Assembly: GCF_004208535.1 (NCBI RefSeq)
Contig: NZ_SGIS01000003.1
Coordinates: forward strand, 62,001-126,000
Length of the DNA stretch: 64,000 nucleotides
Source of the DNA: Sphingomonas populi
GTDB taxonomy: Bacteria; Pseudomonadota; Alphaproteobacteria; Sphingomonadales; Sphingomonadaceae
Reading direction: 5' to 3'
Positions 1 through 8,706 of the stretch are shown piece by piece. The first letter of the stretch is position 1; each line of letters starts with the position of its first letter. The position numbers were made by a program, and so were the translations under genes. The notes beneath the pieces were generated by a model, which was given only the letters and a program-made list of their open reading frames with translations, did no database searches and was not told where the DNA came from.

Positions 1-753
1 ACCAAGGTGCTGTCGGTTCCGAGCCTGGCCGCCAAGCCGGTGGTGATCGGCGAGAGCGATCCCGAAGGCTGCGCCGCCTGCCCCGGCCCGGAGAACGCCT
101 ATCGCAACGGCACGATGTATTCGAGCTACACCGCCGCCAGCTTTGCGCGGATCTGGGAACTGGCGGCCAAGCGCAAGATCAACCTCGCCGGCATCGTCTC
201 CTGGTCGTTCGAGTTCGAGGGCCAGCCGTGGTTCGCCGGCTATCGCCAGCTTGCTACCAATGGCGTCGATCTGCCCGTGCTCAACGTATTCCGCCTGTTC
301 GCGAAGCTTGGCGAGACGCGGTTGGCGAGCACCAGCAGCGCGGAAATCCCGCTCGAAAGCGTGATGGCGGACGGCGTGCGCGGCACCCCGGATGTCGGCA
401 CGCTCGCCACGCGCGCTGCCAACGGCAAGCTCGCCGTGCTGGTGTGGCATTATCACGATGACGATCTTGCCGGCCCCGACGCGCAGATCCACATTGCCCT
501 GAACGGCTTGCGAAACACACCCGCGGCGGCGACCGTGTGGCGTGTCGACCCCACCCACGCCAACGCCTTCGCGGCATGGCAAAAGATGGGGTCTCCACAG
601 GCCCCGAACGCCGCGCAATACGCGGCGCTGGAAGCCGCCTCGCGGATGCACCCGGAAACCGTGAGCATCGCGCGCGGCAAGGCCGGCGCGGCGACGCTCG
701 ACGTGCCGCTCGCCCGGCAAGGCGTCGCGCTCGTTCTGCTCGACGGGGCATGA
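1..753 (+). CDS. GH39-type beta-xylosidase, C-terminal part (5' truncated)
   Basis: The reading frame is open from base 1 and ends at the TGA at 751-753, so only the last 250 or so residues of a larger enzyme are present. The visible part resembles the end of GH39 xylan beta-xylosidases. A strand with the motif VIGESDPEG, whose Glu is in the position expected for the nucleophile, is followed by a barrel-closing region (SWSFEFEGQPWFAGYR) and a C-terminal beta domain ending in VALVLLDG. The family hydrolyses terminal beta-xylosyl residues from xylo-oligosaccharides or glycosides. A GTG at 7 is an internal codon and not a credible start. It is followed by the cobalamin riboswitch, so it belongs to a different transcription unit from the cob genes. 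The family call rests on memory of motifs and is moderately sure; another clan GH-A family is possible. Confidence 0.65.
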   Translation, partial: TKVLSVPSLAAKPVVIGESDPEGCAACPGPENAYRNGTMYSSYTAASFARIWELAAKRKINLAGIVSWSFEFEGQPWFAGYRQLATNGVDLPVLNVFRLFAKLGETRLASTSSAEIPLESVMADGVRGTPDVGTLATRAANGKLAVLVWHYHDDDLAGPDAQIHIALNGLRNTPAAATVWRVDPTHANAFAAWQKMGSPQAPNAAQYAALEAASRMHPETVSIARGKAGAATLDVPLARQGVALVLLDGA

Positions 754-776
754 GCCGGACCGGCGGAAATCGAGAA

Positions 777-805
777 TTGGCAAGCCGTAACGCTTGCGTT
801 AGATG
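777..805 (+). promoter_or_regulatory. Candidate sigma70-type promoter ahead of the cob riboswitch
   Basis: TTGGCA at 777-782 and TAGATG at 800-805 are separated by exactly 17 bases and lie about 35 bases before the riboswitch aptamer. The -10 match is weak (3 of 6), so this is only a plausible start region for the cob transcript. Confidence 0.3.
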
Positions 806-839
806 CAACGCCGAGGCCCATGATCGGGTCTTGATGATC

Positions 840-1040
840 GCGCCGGTGCCCCGCGAGGGGCTTGAATGGGAATGCGGTGCGGGGTTCGCCCCAAAACCGC
901 GGCTGTCCCTGCAACTGTGAGCGGTGAGCGACGGCATCAGGCTCTTTCGGGAGCAGCCACTGGATCGGCGCATCTGCGGATGCGTCCTCTGGGAAGGCGA
1001 TGCCGCAGCGTTGACCCGCAAGCCAGGAGACCTGCCGGCG
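840..1040 (+). promoter_or_regulatory. Cobalamin riboswitch 1 (upstream of cobW operon)
   Basis: The aptamer landmarks of the cobalamin class occur in order: GGTGCCCCGCGAGGGG at the 5' side, GGGAATGCGGTGCGG, then GGCTGTCCCTGCAACTGTGAGCGG, the GCCACTGG box, CTGGGAAGGCG and the terminal B12 box GCCAGGAGACCTGCC at about 1022-1036. It lies 180 bases before the cobW start. When adenosylcobalamin or a related corrinoid binds, expression of the downstream biosynthetic operon should fall. A second copy controls the transport genes at 15279. Confidence 0.93.
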
Positions 1041-1044
1041 ATAT

Positions 1045-1101
1045 GGTCGCTCTTGCTTCGGCCCAGGGGATGGCTGCGGCACGGTTCTCCGTCTGAGCGA
1101 C
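1045..1101 (+). promoter_or_regulatory. Conserved post-aptamer element 1 (likely expression platform)
   Basis: Directly after the B12 box a 41-base stretch (1045-1085) is repeated with a single mismatch after the second riboswitch (15481-15521). It is bracketed by GTCGCTC (1046-1052) and its reverse complement GAGCGAC (1095-1101), so it can close a long stem. The interior contains the G-rich stretch AGGGGATGGCTGCGGC. Conservation outside the aptamer suggests that this is the expression platform or a processed RNA segment. No T-tract follows, so a classic intrinsic terminator is not evident. Confidence 0.55.
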
Positions 1102-1173
1102 GAGCCTGTGCGGCTGGGGCTGCATCGGTGCGTGGCGCGGGCGGCATTCGGCGCCTGTCCGTCGTTGCGCGCC

Positions 1174-1187
1174 GACCGATATCGGTC
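1174..1187. repeat. 14-bp perfect palindrome GACCGATATCGGTC in the cobW leader
   Basis: A perfect inverted repeat lies between the riboswitch and the cobW start. As RNA it can form a 5-bp stem with an ATAT loop; as DNA it could be an operator. It is followed by TCCCC (1186-1190), which is complementary to part of the cobW ribosome binding site GGGGA (1212-1216), so a role in start-site masking is conceivable. Confidence 0.4.
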
Positions 1188-1221
1188 CCCGCCGGTCGTT
1201 GCTTGCGCCGTGGGGAAGAGC

Positions 1222-2259
1222 ATGTCCGATTTATCCAAGGTTCCCGTAACCATCGTCACCGGCTTTCTGGGCGCTGGCAAGACGACGCTGATCAACCATT
1301 TGATCCGGGAATCCGGCGGGCGTCGGCTGGCGGTGGTGGTCAACGAATTTGGCACCCTGGGCGTCGATGGCGATATCCTGAAGGGCTGCGCGATCCCCGA
1401 TTGCCCGGCCGAGAATATCGTCGAACTGGCCAATGGCTGCATCTGTTGCACCGTCGCCGACGATTTCATTCCCACCGTGGAGACGCTGCTCGCGCTCGAC
1501 CCCCGGCCCGATCACATCCTGATCGAGACATCGGGCCTCGCGCTGCCCAAGCCCCTGCTCAAGGCCTTCGACTGGCCCGCGATCCGATCCCGCATCACCG
1601 TCGATGGCGTGATCACGCTGGCCGATGCCGAGGCGGTCGCGGCCGGGCGTTTCGCACCCGACCTGACCGCGCTCGACGCGCAACGCGCCTCCGATCCGAG
1701 CATCGATCACGAAACACCGCTGTCCGAGGTGTTCGAGGATCAGCTCGCCTGCGCCGACATGGTGCTGCTGACCAAGTGCGACCTCGCCGGCCCCGACGGC
1801 ATCGCCGCTGCCCGCGCGGTGATCGCCGCCGAGACGCGCAAGCCGCTGCCGGTGGTTGAGATGGTCGACGGCGTGATCGATCCTCGCGTCGTGCTCGGCA
1901 TCGGCGCGGCGGCGGAGGATGATATCGCCGGACGCCCCTCGCATCATGACGGTGAGGACGAACACGAGCATGACGATTTCGACAGCGTCGTCGTGGATTT
2001 CGGTGAGATCGCCGCGCCGGACGATCTGGCGAAGCGCATCGAAACGCTGGGACAGGGCGGCGATGTGCTGCGGGTGAAGGGCTACGCCGCCGTCGCCGGC
2101 AAGCCGATGCGGCTTCTGGTGCAGGCGGTCGGCGCGCGGGTTCGGACGCATTACGACCGGCCCTGGCGCGGCGACGAACCGCGGCGCACCCGGCTGGTCG
2201 TCATCGCCGAGCGCGACCGGCTCGATCCGACTGCGATCCGGGCCGCGCTGACGGTCTGA
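1222..2259 (+). CDS. cobW: CobW, G3E-family GTPase metallochaperone
   Basis: This is a 345-residue G3E GTPase, thought to deliver Co(II) or Zn for cobalamin synthesis. The Walker A motif GFLGAGKTT is at residues 14-22, the metal-binding CxCC motif (CICC) at 73-76, and a His/Asp/Glu-rich metal-loading stretch (HHDGEDEHEHDD) around residues 235-246, followed by the C-terminal CobW domain. The ATG at 1222 was chosen over an in-frame codon at 1108 because it has a strong GGGGAAGAG ribosome site and the protein then begins right before the first beta-strand. It is the first gene after riboswitch 1 and only 7 bases before cobN, as expected for a chaperone feeding the cobaltochelatase. Confidence 0.93.
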   Translation: MSDLSKVPVTIVTGFLGAGKTTLINHLIRESGGRRLAVVVNEFGTLGVDGDILKGCAIPDCPAENIVELANGCICCTVADDFIPTVETLLALDPRPDHILIETSGLALPKPLLKAFDWPAIRSRITVDGVITLADAEAVAAGRFAPDLTALDAQRASDPSIDHETPLSEVFEDQLACADMVLLTKCDLAGPDGIAAARAVIAAETRKPLPVVEMVDGVIDPRVVLGIGAAAEDDIAGRPSHHDGEDEHEHDDFDSVVVDFGEIAAPDDLAKRIETLGQGGDVLRVKGYAAVAGKPMRLLVQAVGARVRTHYDRPWRGDEPRRTRLVVIAERDRLDPTAIRAALTV

Positions 2260-2266
2260 TCCGGCG

Positions 2267-5200
2267 ATGCACGTCATCTTCCGTGAAACGCACGGGCTGG
2301 AGGAGAGCGCCACGCCACGCGATCTGGGGCAGGATGCCGCCGATCTCGTGGTGCTGTCGTTCTCGGACAGCGATCTCGGCGCGTTCGCGGCCGGGTGGCG
2401 CGCAATGATGGCGGAGGTGGGTGATGGCGGGGTGCCGACCTTGCGGCTCGCCAACCTCGCCGAACTGACGCACCCGCTCTCGGTCGATACCTATGTCGAA
2501 CGCACACTCGGCGCCGCCAAGGGCATATTGATCCGGCTGATCGGCGGCACGGCCTATTGGTCTTATGGGTTGCAACAGGTGGAGATGCTGGCGCGCCAGC
2601 GCGGCATCGCGCTGGCGGTCATTCCAGCGGACGGGCGACCGGACTCCCGGCTCGACGCCGCGTCGACGATGCCGGTCTCCACGCTGCGCCGGCTCGCGCA
2701 GCTTTGCGATATCGGCGGCGCAGCGGCGGCGCGGGCCGCACTCGCCCAATTTGCGCTGGCGGCGGGTCTGTCTGTCAAACCCGGACAGGCTGCGCGCGCC
2801 ATCGCGGCGGTGGGCGGATGGTCGCCGGATCACGGCGTCGCCTGCCCTGCCGCATTCGCGATGACGGCGGCGCGACCGCGTATCCTGATCGTCTTCTACC
2901 GCTCATATCTGACCGCAGCCGATCTCGATCCGATCGCCACGCTGCACGCGGCGTTCGGCGCGCGTGGGTATGATGTGCTCGGACTGTTCGCGCCGTCGCT
3001 CAAGGATGTCGAGGCGCGGGGCTGGCTGCGCCGGTGGGTGACGGCGCTGGCACCGGCCGCGATCGTCAACGCGACCGCTTTCTCCGCACGCGACGAGAGC
3101 GGCGAAACCCCGCTCGACGGCGCAGGGGTGCCGGTGTTCCAGATCGCGCTCGCCACCTCCGACCGGGAAGCGTGGATCGACGCGCCGCGCGGCCTCTCGC
3201 CCGCCGATCTGGCGATGCACGTCGTGCTGCCCGAGGTCGATGGCCGTCTGTTCGCCGGCGTGGCGAGTTTCAAGGACAGCGCGACGCGCGATCCCGACCT
3301 GCAATATGCCCGCCGCGAACATCGTGCCGATCCGGCGCGGATCGACGCTATCGCGGCGCGCGTCGACGGCTGGATCAGTCTTGCGGCAACGCCCACAGTC
3401 GAACGCCGCCTCGCCATCATCCTGTCGACCTATCCCGGCAAGGCGCACCAGATGGCGCATGCCGTTGGCCTCGACGCCTTCGCCTCGGTTGAGGCGATGC
3501 TGAACGATCTGGCGGACGCCGGCTATGCGACCCTGCCCGCCACCGACGTGCCTGGAGCGCTCGGATCACGGTGGCTGGAATGGCCGATCGCCGACTATCG
3601 CGCGGCGCTCTCGCGCTTGCCGGCGGTGTTGCAAGCCGATCTCGCCTCCGCATGGGGTCGGCCCGAGGATGATCCCGCTGTCGTCGGCACCCTATTCCGG
3701 TTTGCCGCAATCGAAGTCGGCGGCAGCATCGTCGCGCTTCAGCCTGAACGTGGCGGCTTGGCAGCGCGGACGGCGGAATATCACGATCTGTCGCGTTGCC
3801 CGCGCCACGGCTATGTCGCCTTCTATCTGTGGCTCCACGCGCGCGCCGATGCTGTGGTCCATGTCGGCGCGCATGGCACGCTGGAATGGTTGCCCGGCAA
3901 GGCGGTCGCGCTGTCAGGCGACTGCTGGCCGGAGGCGCTCACGGGGGCGATGCCGGTCATCTACCCCTTCATCGTCAACGATCCCGGCGAGGCCGCGCAG
4001 GCCAAGCGCCGCATCGGCGCGGTCACGATCGGCCATGTGCCCCCGCCGCTGGAACGCAGCGGCAGCGGCGTTGGGCTGGGCCGGCTGGAAGCGCTGCTCG
4101 ATGAATTTTCCAACGCGGATGGACTCGATCCGCCGCGCCGTGCGCGCCTGCGCGGCGATATCCGCGACGAAGCCGAGGCACTCGGGCTGGAAAGCGTGCT
4201 CGGTCTCGACACCGCCCGCTCGGATGCGGAAGCGATCACCCGGATCGACACGTTCGTCTGCGACGTGAAGGACGGCCAGTTCGGTGACGGACTCCATGTG
4301 TTCGGACGCGGCGATCAGGGCGCGGCGGAACGCGCCGGGCTGCTTGCTGCGCTCGACGGGCGGCGCGTACCGCCGGGTCCGTCGGGATCACCCTGGCGCG
4401 GGCGGCGCGACGTGCTGCCAACCGGGCGCAACCTCTACACCACCGATCCGCGCGCGGTGCCCTCGCGATCGGCGCATGCGCAGGGCGTACGGCTTGCCGA
4501 CGAACTGATCCGCCGCCATCTCCAGGATCAGGGCGACTACCCCACGGGATTGGTGGTCGATCTGTGGGGATCGGCGACGATGCGAACGGCGGGCGAGGAA
4601 TTCGCGATGGCGCTCCATCTGCTCGGCGCTGAGCCGGTGTGGGATATGGGTTCGGACCGCGTGACCGGTGTCGAGATCCTGCCGCTGGCGATGCTCGACC
4701 GGCCGCGCATCGACGTGACGTTGCGCGTGTCCGGGCTATTCCGCGATGCCTTCCCGACATTGTGCGCGATGTTCGGGCAGGCGGTTCGCGCGATTGCCGC
4801 TCGTGACGAGCCAACGGATCGGAATCCGTTCGTCGGCACGGCGCCCACCCCGCGCGTCTATGGCCCCGCGCCGGGCCGCTACGGTGTCGGCATCGGCGAC
4901 GCTGCCGACATCTACACGCCCGAAGCGCGCCACAGCGCGGGCGAAGCGTGGCTCGCCGCTTCGTCGCATGCGCTCGATAGCGCGACCGATCACGCCGATC
5001 CGGCGGGCCTGCGTCAGCGCGTCGCCGCCGCCGACACGTTCCTCCACGTACAGGATCTGCCCGAAACCGACCTGTTGCTCGCCGCCGACTATGCCGCGCA
5101 TGAGGCAGGCTTCGCGGCCGCGCAGGGCGTGACCGGCGGCACCGCCACGCTGTACCATCTCGACGCGACCGATCCCGACCGTCCCCGCGCGCGTCCGCTG

Positions 5201-5533
5201 GCCGAGGAGATCGCCCGCGTGGTCCGTGCCCGCGCCGCCCATCCCGGCTGGGTGGCGGGCATAATGCGCCACGGCTTTCGCGGCGCGGCGGAGCTTGCCG
5301 CCACGCTCGATCACCTCGGCGCGTTCGCGCATCTCGCCGGCGTGGTGACGCCCGAATCGATTGATCTGTATTACGATGCGACGCTGGCGCGCGACGATGT
5401 CCGCGCGTTCATGGCCGCCGCCAACCCGGCGGCGCTGGCGGCGATGCAGGCGCGTTTCGCCGCGCTCCATGCGGCGGGCCTGTGGCAAACGCGGCGTAAC
5501 TCGATCCTCGCCACGTTGGACGGCACCGCATGA
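2267..5533 (+). CDS. cobN: CobN, large subunit of aerobic cobaltochelatase
   Basis: This 1088-residue protein has the CobN/BchH signature HGTLEWLPGK at about residues 536-545 and long flanking regions of the same family. CobN binds hydrogenobyrinic acid a,c-diamide and inserts Co(II) with ATP energy from the CobS and CobT partners. No cobS or cobT is in this window, so the AAA partners must lie elsewhere or be replaced. It is somewhat shorter than many CobN proteins, which are often near 1200 residues or more. It overlaps cobG by 4 bases (ATGA), which indicates translational coupling. A bchH/chlH magnesium chelatase is unlikely given the neighbours. Confidence 0.92.
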   Translation: MHVIFRETHGLEESATPRDLGQDAADLVVLSFSDSDLGAFAAGWRAMMAEVGDGGVPTLRLANLAELTHPLSVDTYVERTLGAAKGILIRLIGGTAYWSYGLQQVEMLARQRGIALAVIPADGRPDSRLDAASTMPVSTLRRLAQLCDIGGAAAARAALAQFALAAGLSVKPGQAARAIAAVGGWSPDHGVACPAAFAMTAARPRILIVFYRSYLTAADLDPIATLHAAFGARGYDVLGLFAPSLKDVEARGWLRRWVTALAPAAIVNATAFSARDESGETPLDGAGVPVFQIALATSDREAWIDAPRGLSPADLAMHVVLPEVDGRLFAGVASFKDSATRDPDLQYARREHRADPARIDAIAARVDGWISLAATPTVERRLAIILSTYPGKAHQMAHAVGLDAFASVEAMLNDLADAGYATLPATDVPGALGSRWLEWPIADYRAALSRLPAVLQADLASAWGRPEDDPAVVGTLFRFAAIEVGGSIVALQPERGGLAARTAEYHDLSRCPRHGYVAFYLWLHARADAVVHVGAHGTLEWLPGKAVALSGDCWPEALTGAMPVIYPFIVNDPGEAAQAKRRIGAVTIGHVPPPLERSGSGVGLGRLEALLDEFSNADGLDPPRRARLRGDIRDEAEALGLESVLGLDTARSDAEAITRIDTFVCDVKDGQFGDGLHVFGRGDQGAAERAGLLAALDGRRVPPGPSGSPWRGRRDVLPTGRNLYTTDPRAVPSRSAHAQGVRLADELIRRHLQDQGDYPTGLVVDLWGSATMRTAGEEFAMALHLLGAEPVWDMGSDRVTGVEILPLAMLDRPRIDVTLRVSGLFRDAFPTLCAMFGQAVRAIAARDEPTDRNPFVGTAPTPRVYGPAPGRYGVGIGDAADIYTPEARHSAGEAWLAASSHALDSATDHADPAGLRQRVAAADTFLHVQDLPETDLLLAADYAAHEAGFAAAQGVTGGTATLYHLDATDPDRPRARPLAEEIARVVRARAAHPGWVAGIMRHGFRGAAELAATLDHLGAFAHLAGVVTPESIDLYYDATLARDDVRAFMAAANPAALAAMQARFAALHAAGLWQTRRNSILATLDGTA

Positions 5534-6615
5534 TCCGTGGCTGGTGCCCGACAGCGTGGCGGCCGATGGCGGCCGGCGACGGCCTGCTGGTGCGCGTTCG
5601 CCCGCAGCTCGGGCGGCTGACGCGCGAGCAGATGCTCGGGCTGTGCGACGCCGCGCTCGCTTGGGGCAACGGCCAGATCGACATGACCAACCGCGCCAAT
5701 CTGCAAATCCGCGGTGTCACTGAACATGGTTTGGAGCCGCTGGTCGCAAAGCTGGTCGCGCTCGGCCTGGTCGATCCCGATCCGGCGCGAGAGGCGCGAC
5801 GCGCCATCCTCGTTGCGCCCGAATGGACGGTGAGCGACGACACCCACCGCATCGCCGCCGAACTGGAACGCCGGCTCAGCGAGCTTCCCGACCTGCCGGG
5901 CAAAGTCGGTTTCGCGATAGACGCCGGGCCGGCGCCGGCTTTGCACGCCGATCCCGCCGATTTTCGTATCGAGCGCGGTGCCGAAGGTGGACTGATCCTG
6001 CGCGCGGACGGGCGGGAAAGCGGCGTCGCTTTGCCCCCCGGCAGCGAGGTCGATGCGCTGATCGCGCTGACCAAGTGGTTCGTCGCCACCGGAGGCTGTG
6101 ATGCCGGGCGGATGGCACGTCATCGCGCGCCGCTGCCGGGCTGGGCAAACGGGTCGGAACGCCCCGCCCCGCCCCCAGCGGGATTGACGGCGGGACGTCA
6201 CGATCTCGGCGCGGCGCAAGGGCTGCCATTTGGGCGCATCGACGCTGAAACCTTCCGCGCCTCAGACGCGCGCGCGATCCGCACCACGCCGTGGCGGATC
6301 GTCCTCCTCGAAGGGGTGGCACACGCGTCCAACACCAACGTCCACCTCCCCACCGATGCCTGCGTGGGCGCACCCGCCTGCCCGCAAGCGAGCGTCGAAA
6401 CGCGCAATCTCGCCACGCGGCTCGCACCGCTGATCGCTGGCCGGCTCCACGTCTCGGGGTGCGCGAAGGGGTGCGCCCGCGCGGCCCCGGCCGACGTCAT
6501 GCTGACCGGGCGTGGCGGGCGCTACGATCTCGCCTTCGATGCCCGCGCCGACGCGACACCCATGCTGTCGGGGTTGAGCGCTTCCCAAGTCCTGACCTAT
6601 TTCGGAACTGTCTGA
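5530..6615 (+). CDS. cobG: CobG, precorrin-3B synthase
   Basis: A 361-residue nitrite/sulfite-reductase-like monooxygenase that uses O2 to convert precorrin-3A to precorrin-3B, the step that marks the aerobic pathway. The cluster-binding pattern Cx5C...Cx3C is visible as C278, C284, C311 and C315 (CVGAPAC and CAKGC). An N-terminal ferredoxin-like half carries NRANLQIRGV, typical of the family. Its start overlaps the cobN stop and its stop overlaps the cobH start. Confidence 0.9.
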   Translation: MIRGWCPTAWRPMAAGDGLLVRVRPQLGRLTREQMLGLCDAALAWGNGQIDMTNRANLQIRGVTEHGLEPLVAKLVALGLVDPDPAREARRAILVAPEWTVSDDTHRIAAELERRLSELPDLPGKVGFAIDAGPAPALHADPADFRIERGAEGGLILRADGRESGVALPPGSEVDALIALTKWFVATGGCDAGRMARHRAPLPGWANGSERPAPPPAGLTAGRHDLGAAQGLPFGRIDAETFRASDARAIRTTPWRIVLLEGVAHASNTNVHLPTDACVGAPACPQASVETRNLATRLAPLIAGRLHVSGCAKGCARAAPADVMLTGRGGRYDLAFDARADATPMLSGLSASQVLTYFGTV

Positions 6616-7244
6616 TGCCGCACGTTTATGAAACCGATGGCGCGGCGATCTATCGCCAGTCCTTCGCCACCATCCGCGCCGAAGCGGCGCTGTCGCGCTT
6701 CAGCGCGGAGGAGGAGCAGGTCGCGGTCCGCATGATCCACGCCACCGGGCTGGTCGATCTGGCGGCGCACATCCGCTTCTCACCCGACTTCGCTAACGCC
6801 GCGCGCGCCGCACTGGAGCGGGGTGCATCGATCCTGTGCGACGCCCGCATGGTCACAGAAGGCATCACGCGTGCGCGCCTGCCCGCCGACAATCCGGTGA
6901 TCTGTACGCTCCACGCGCCCGAAACGCCCGAGCTGGCACGCACGATGCGCAACACACGCTCCGCCGCCGCGCTGGAACTCTGGAGACCGCATCTCGCCGG
7001 CGCGTTGGTCGCGATCGGCAATGCGCCTACGGCTTTGTTCCATCTTCTCAACATGCTCGAAGACCCGGCGTGCCCCCGCCCCGCCGCGATCATTGGCTGT
7101 CCGGTCGGGTTCGTCGGCGCTGTGGAGTCCAAGGCGGCGCTCTGGGCCGAACAGCCCGTGCCCTGCGTGATCGTCGAAGGGCGAATGGGCGGCAGCGCGA
7201 TCACCGTCGCGGCGATCAACGCGCTGGCGAGCCGCGCAGAATGA
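6615..7244 (+). CDS. cobH: CobH, precorrin-8X methylmutase
   Basis: A 209-residue methylmutase that moves a methyl group from C-11 to C-12 to give hydrogenobyrinic acid. The segment RMIHATGLVD contains H42, in the position of the family's catalytic His, and the later PVGFVGAVESK and GRMGGSAITVAAINAL motifs are characteristic. The ATG at 6615 shares one base with the cobG stop; the frame is open further upstream, but only this start gives the normal family length. Confidence 0.93.
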   Translation: MPHVYETDGAAIYRQSFATIRAEAALSRFSAEEEQVAVRMIHATGLVDLAAHIRFSPDFANAARAALERGASILCDARMVTEGITRARLPADNPVICTLHAPETPELARTMRNTRSAAALELWRPHLAGALVAIGNAPTALFHLLNMLEDPACPRPAAIIGCPVGFVGAVESKAALWAEQPVPCVIVEGRMGGSAITVAAINALASRAE

Positions 7245-7966
7245 CGCCCGGCATCATCCACGGTGTCGGCCTCGGCCCCGGCGCGCAGGATCTGATGAGC
7301 GTGCGCGCCGACCGGCTGGTGCGCGGCGCGCGCCATATCGCCTTTTTCCGCAAGGCGGGCCGGTCCGGGCAGGCACGGCGGATCGTCGATGGCATGCTCC
7401 GCGCCGACGCGACCGAGTTCGCGATGGAATATCCCGTCACCACCGAGATCGCGACCACCGATCCGAGCTACAACGCACACCTCAGCGGCTTCTACGCTGA
7501 CTGCGCGCGGCATCTCGCCAAGCTGTCAGAGGCGGGCGAAGACGTGGTGGTGCTGTGCGAGGGTGACCCGTTCTTCTACGGATCGTTCATGCACCTCCAC
7601 AGCCGGCTGACCGGAATCGTGCCGGTGCGGGTGGTGCCGGGGATGACCGGCATGTCGGGCGCCTGGACCGCCACCGACACGCCGATCACCTGGGGCGACG
7701 ACGTGCTGACCGTGCTGACCGCGACCTTGCCCGAGGCCGATCTCGTCCGCCGCATCCGCGATACCGATGCGTTGGTGGTGATGAAGATCGGCCGCCATCT
7801 CGACAAGCTGCGCCGCGCGGTCGCCGCCGCCGGGCGCGAGGAAGGCGCGTGGCTGGTCGAGCATGCCGCGATGCCCGACCAGCGCGTCACCCGCCTCTGC
7901 GATGCGGATAGGGTCGCGCCGTATTTCTCGATCCTGCTCATCCACGGCCAGGGGCGCCGGCCGTGA
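7241..7966 (+). CDS. cobI: CobI, precorrin-2 C20-methyltransferase
   Basis: This 241-residue SAM-dependent tetrapyrrole methylase methylates C-20 of precorrin-2. The N-terminal GVGLGPGAQDLMSVRA loop and the CEGDPFFYGSFMHL motif identify the C20-methyltransferase branch. The ATG overlaps the cobH stop by 4 bases. The next gene starts at a GTG overlapping its stop. Confidence 0.92.
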   Translation: MTPGIIHGVGLGPGAQDLMSVRADRLVRGARHIAFFRKAGRSGQARRIVDGMLRADATEFAMEYPVTTEIATTDPSYNAHLSGFYADCARHLAKLSEAGEDVVVLCEGDPFFYGSFMHLHSRLTGIVPVRVVPGMTGMSGAWTATDTPITWGDDVLTVLTATLPEADLVRRIRDTDALVVMKIGRHLDKLRRAVAAAGREEGAWLVEHAAMPDQRVTRLCDADRVAPYFSILLIHGQGRRP

Positions 7967-8706
7967 GCGGTTGGCTCGCCATCGCCGGCCTCGGCCCCGG
8001 CGACGCGGCGCTGGTCACGCCCGAAGTCACCGCTGCGCTGGCGGAAGCGACCGACGTGATCGGCTACATTCCCTATGTCGCACGGGTGGCGCCGCGCGCT
8101 GGGCTGACGCTGCATCCGTCCGACAATCGCGTCGAATTGGACCGCGCGCGCCACGGGCTCGATCTGGCATTGGCGGGGCGGCGGGTGGTGGTGGTGTCGT
8201 CGGGCGACCCGGGCGTCTTCGCGATGGCGGCGGCGGTGTTCGAGGGCGTAGAGCAAGGCCCGCCCGAATGGCGCGCGATCGACATCCGCGTGCTGCCCGG
8301 CATCTCGGCGATGTTCGCTGCCGCCGCGCGCGCGGGCGCGCCGCTCGGCCATGATTTCTGCGCGATCAACCTGTCGGACAATCTCAAGCCGCAAGCGGTG
8401 ATCGACCGGCGCATCCGGCTCGCGGCCGAGGCGGATTTCGCGATTGCTTGCTACAATCCACGATCCAAGGCGCGGCCGGATGGGTTGACGGCGGCGTTCG
8501 CGATTGTGCGAGCGGTGTGCGCGGACGATCGCCCGGTGCTGTTCGCCCGCGCGGTCTCGACGCCCGAGGAACATCTGCGGATCGTACCGTTGCCCGAGGC
8601 GCGCGCCGAAATGGCGGACATGCGAACGGTCGTCATCATCGGCTCAAGCCAGACGCGCGTGATCGCGGGAACGCGCTTCCTCTACACGCCCCGGTCGGCG
8701 GCGTGA
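7963..8706 (+). CDS. cobJ: CobJ, precorrin-3B C17-methyltransferase
   Basis: A 247-residue tetrapyrrole methylase that catalyses ring contraction and C-17 methylation of precorrin-3B. The loop GLGPGDAALVTPEV, the SSGDPGVFAMA motif and the CAINLSDNLKP and CYNPRSKARP segments are typical of CobJ/CbiH. It starts with GTG at 7963 inside the cobI stop. Its last 25 bases overlap the 3' end of the oppositely oriented cobK, a convergent overlap unusual within a biosynthetic operon. Confidence 0.92.
   Translation: MSGWLAIAGLGPGDAALVTPEVTAALAEATDVIGYIPYVARVAPRAGLTLHPSDNRVELDRARHGLDLALAGRRVVVVSSGDPGVFAMAAAVFEGVEQGPPEWRAIDIRVLPGISAMFAAAARAGAPLGHDFCAINLSDNLKPQAVIDRRIRLAAEADFAIACYNPRSKARPDGLTAAFAIVRAVCADDRPVLFARAVSTPEEHLRIVPLPEARAEMADMRTVVIIGSSQTRVIAGTRFLYTPRSAA

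Noticed and set aside
1046..1101. Post-aptamer element 1 as a Rho-independent terminator
   Set aside because: A long stem is possible, but there is no terminal T-tract in either copy; kept as an expression-platform candidate only.
1231..2454. A 407-codon minus-strand frame opposite cobW
   Set aside because: Antisense to a clear CobW with Walker A and CxCC motifs; no own domain.
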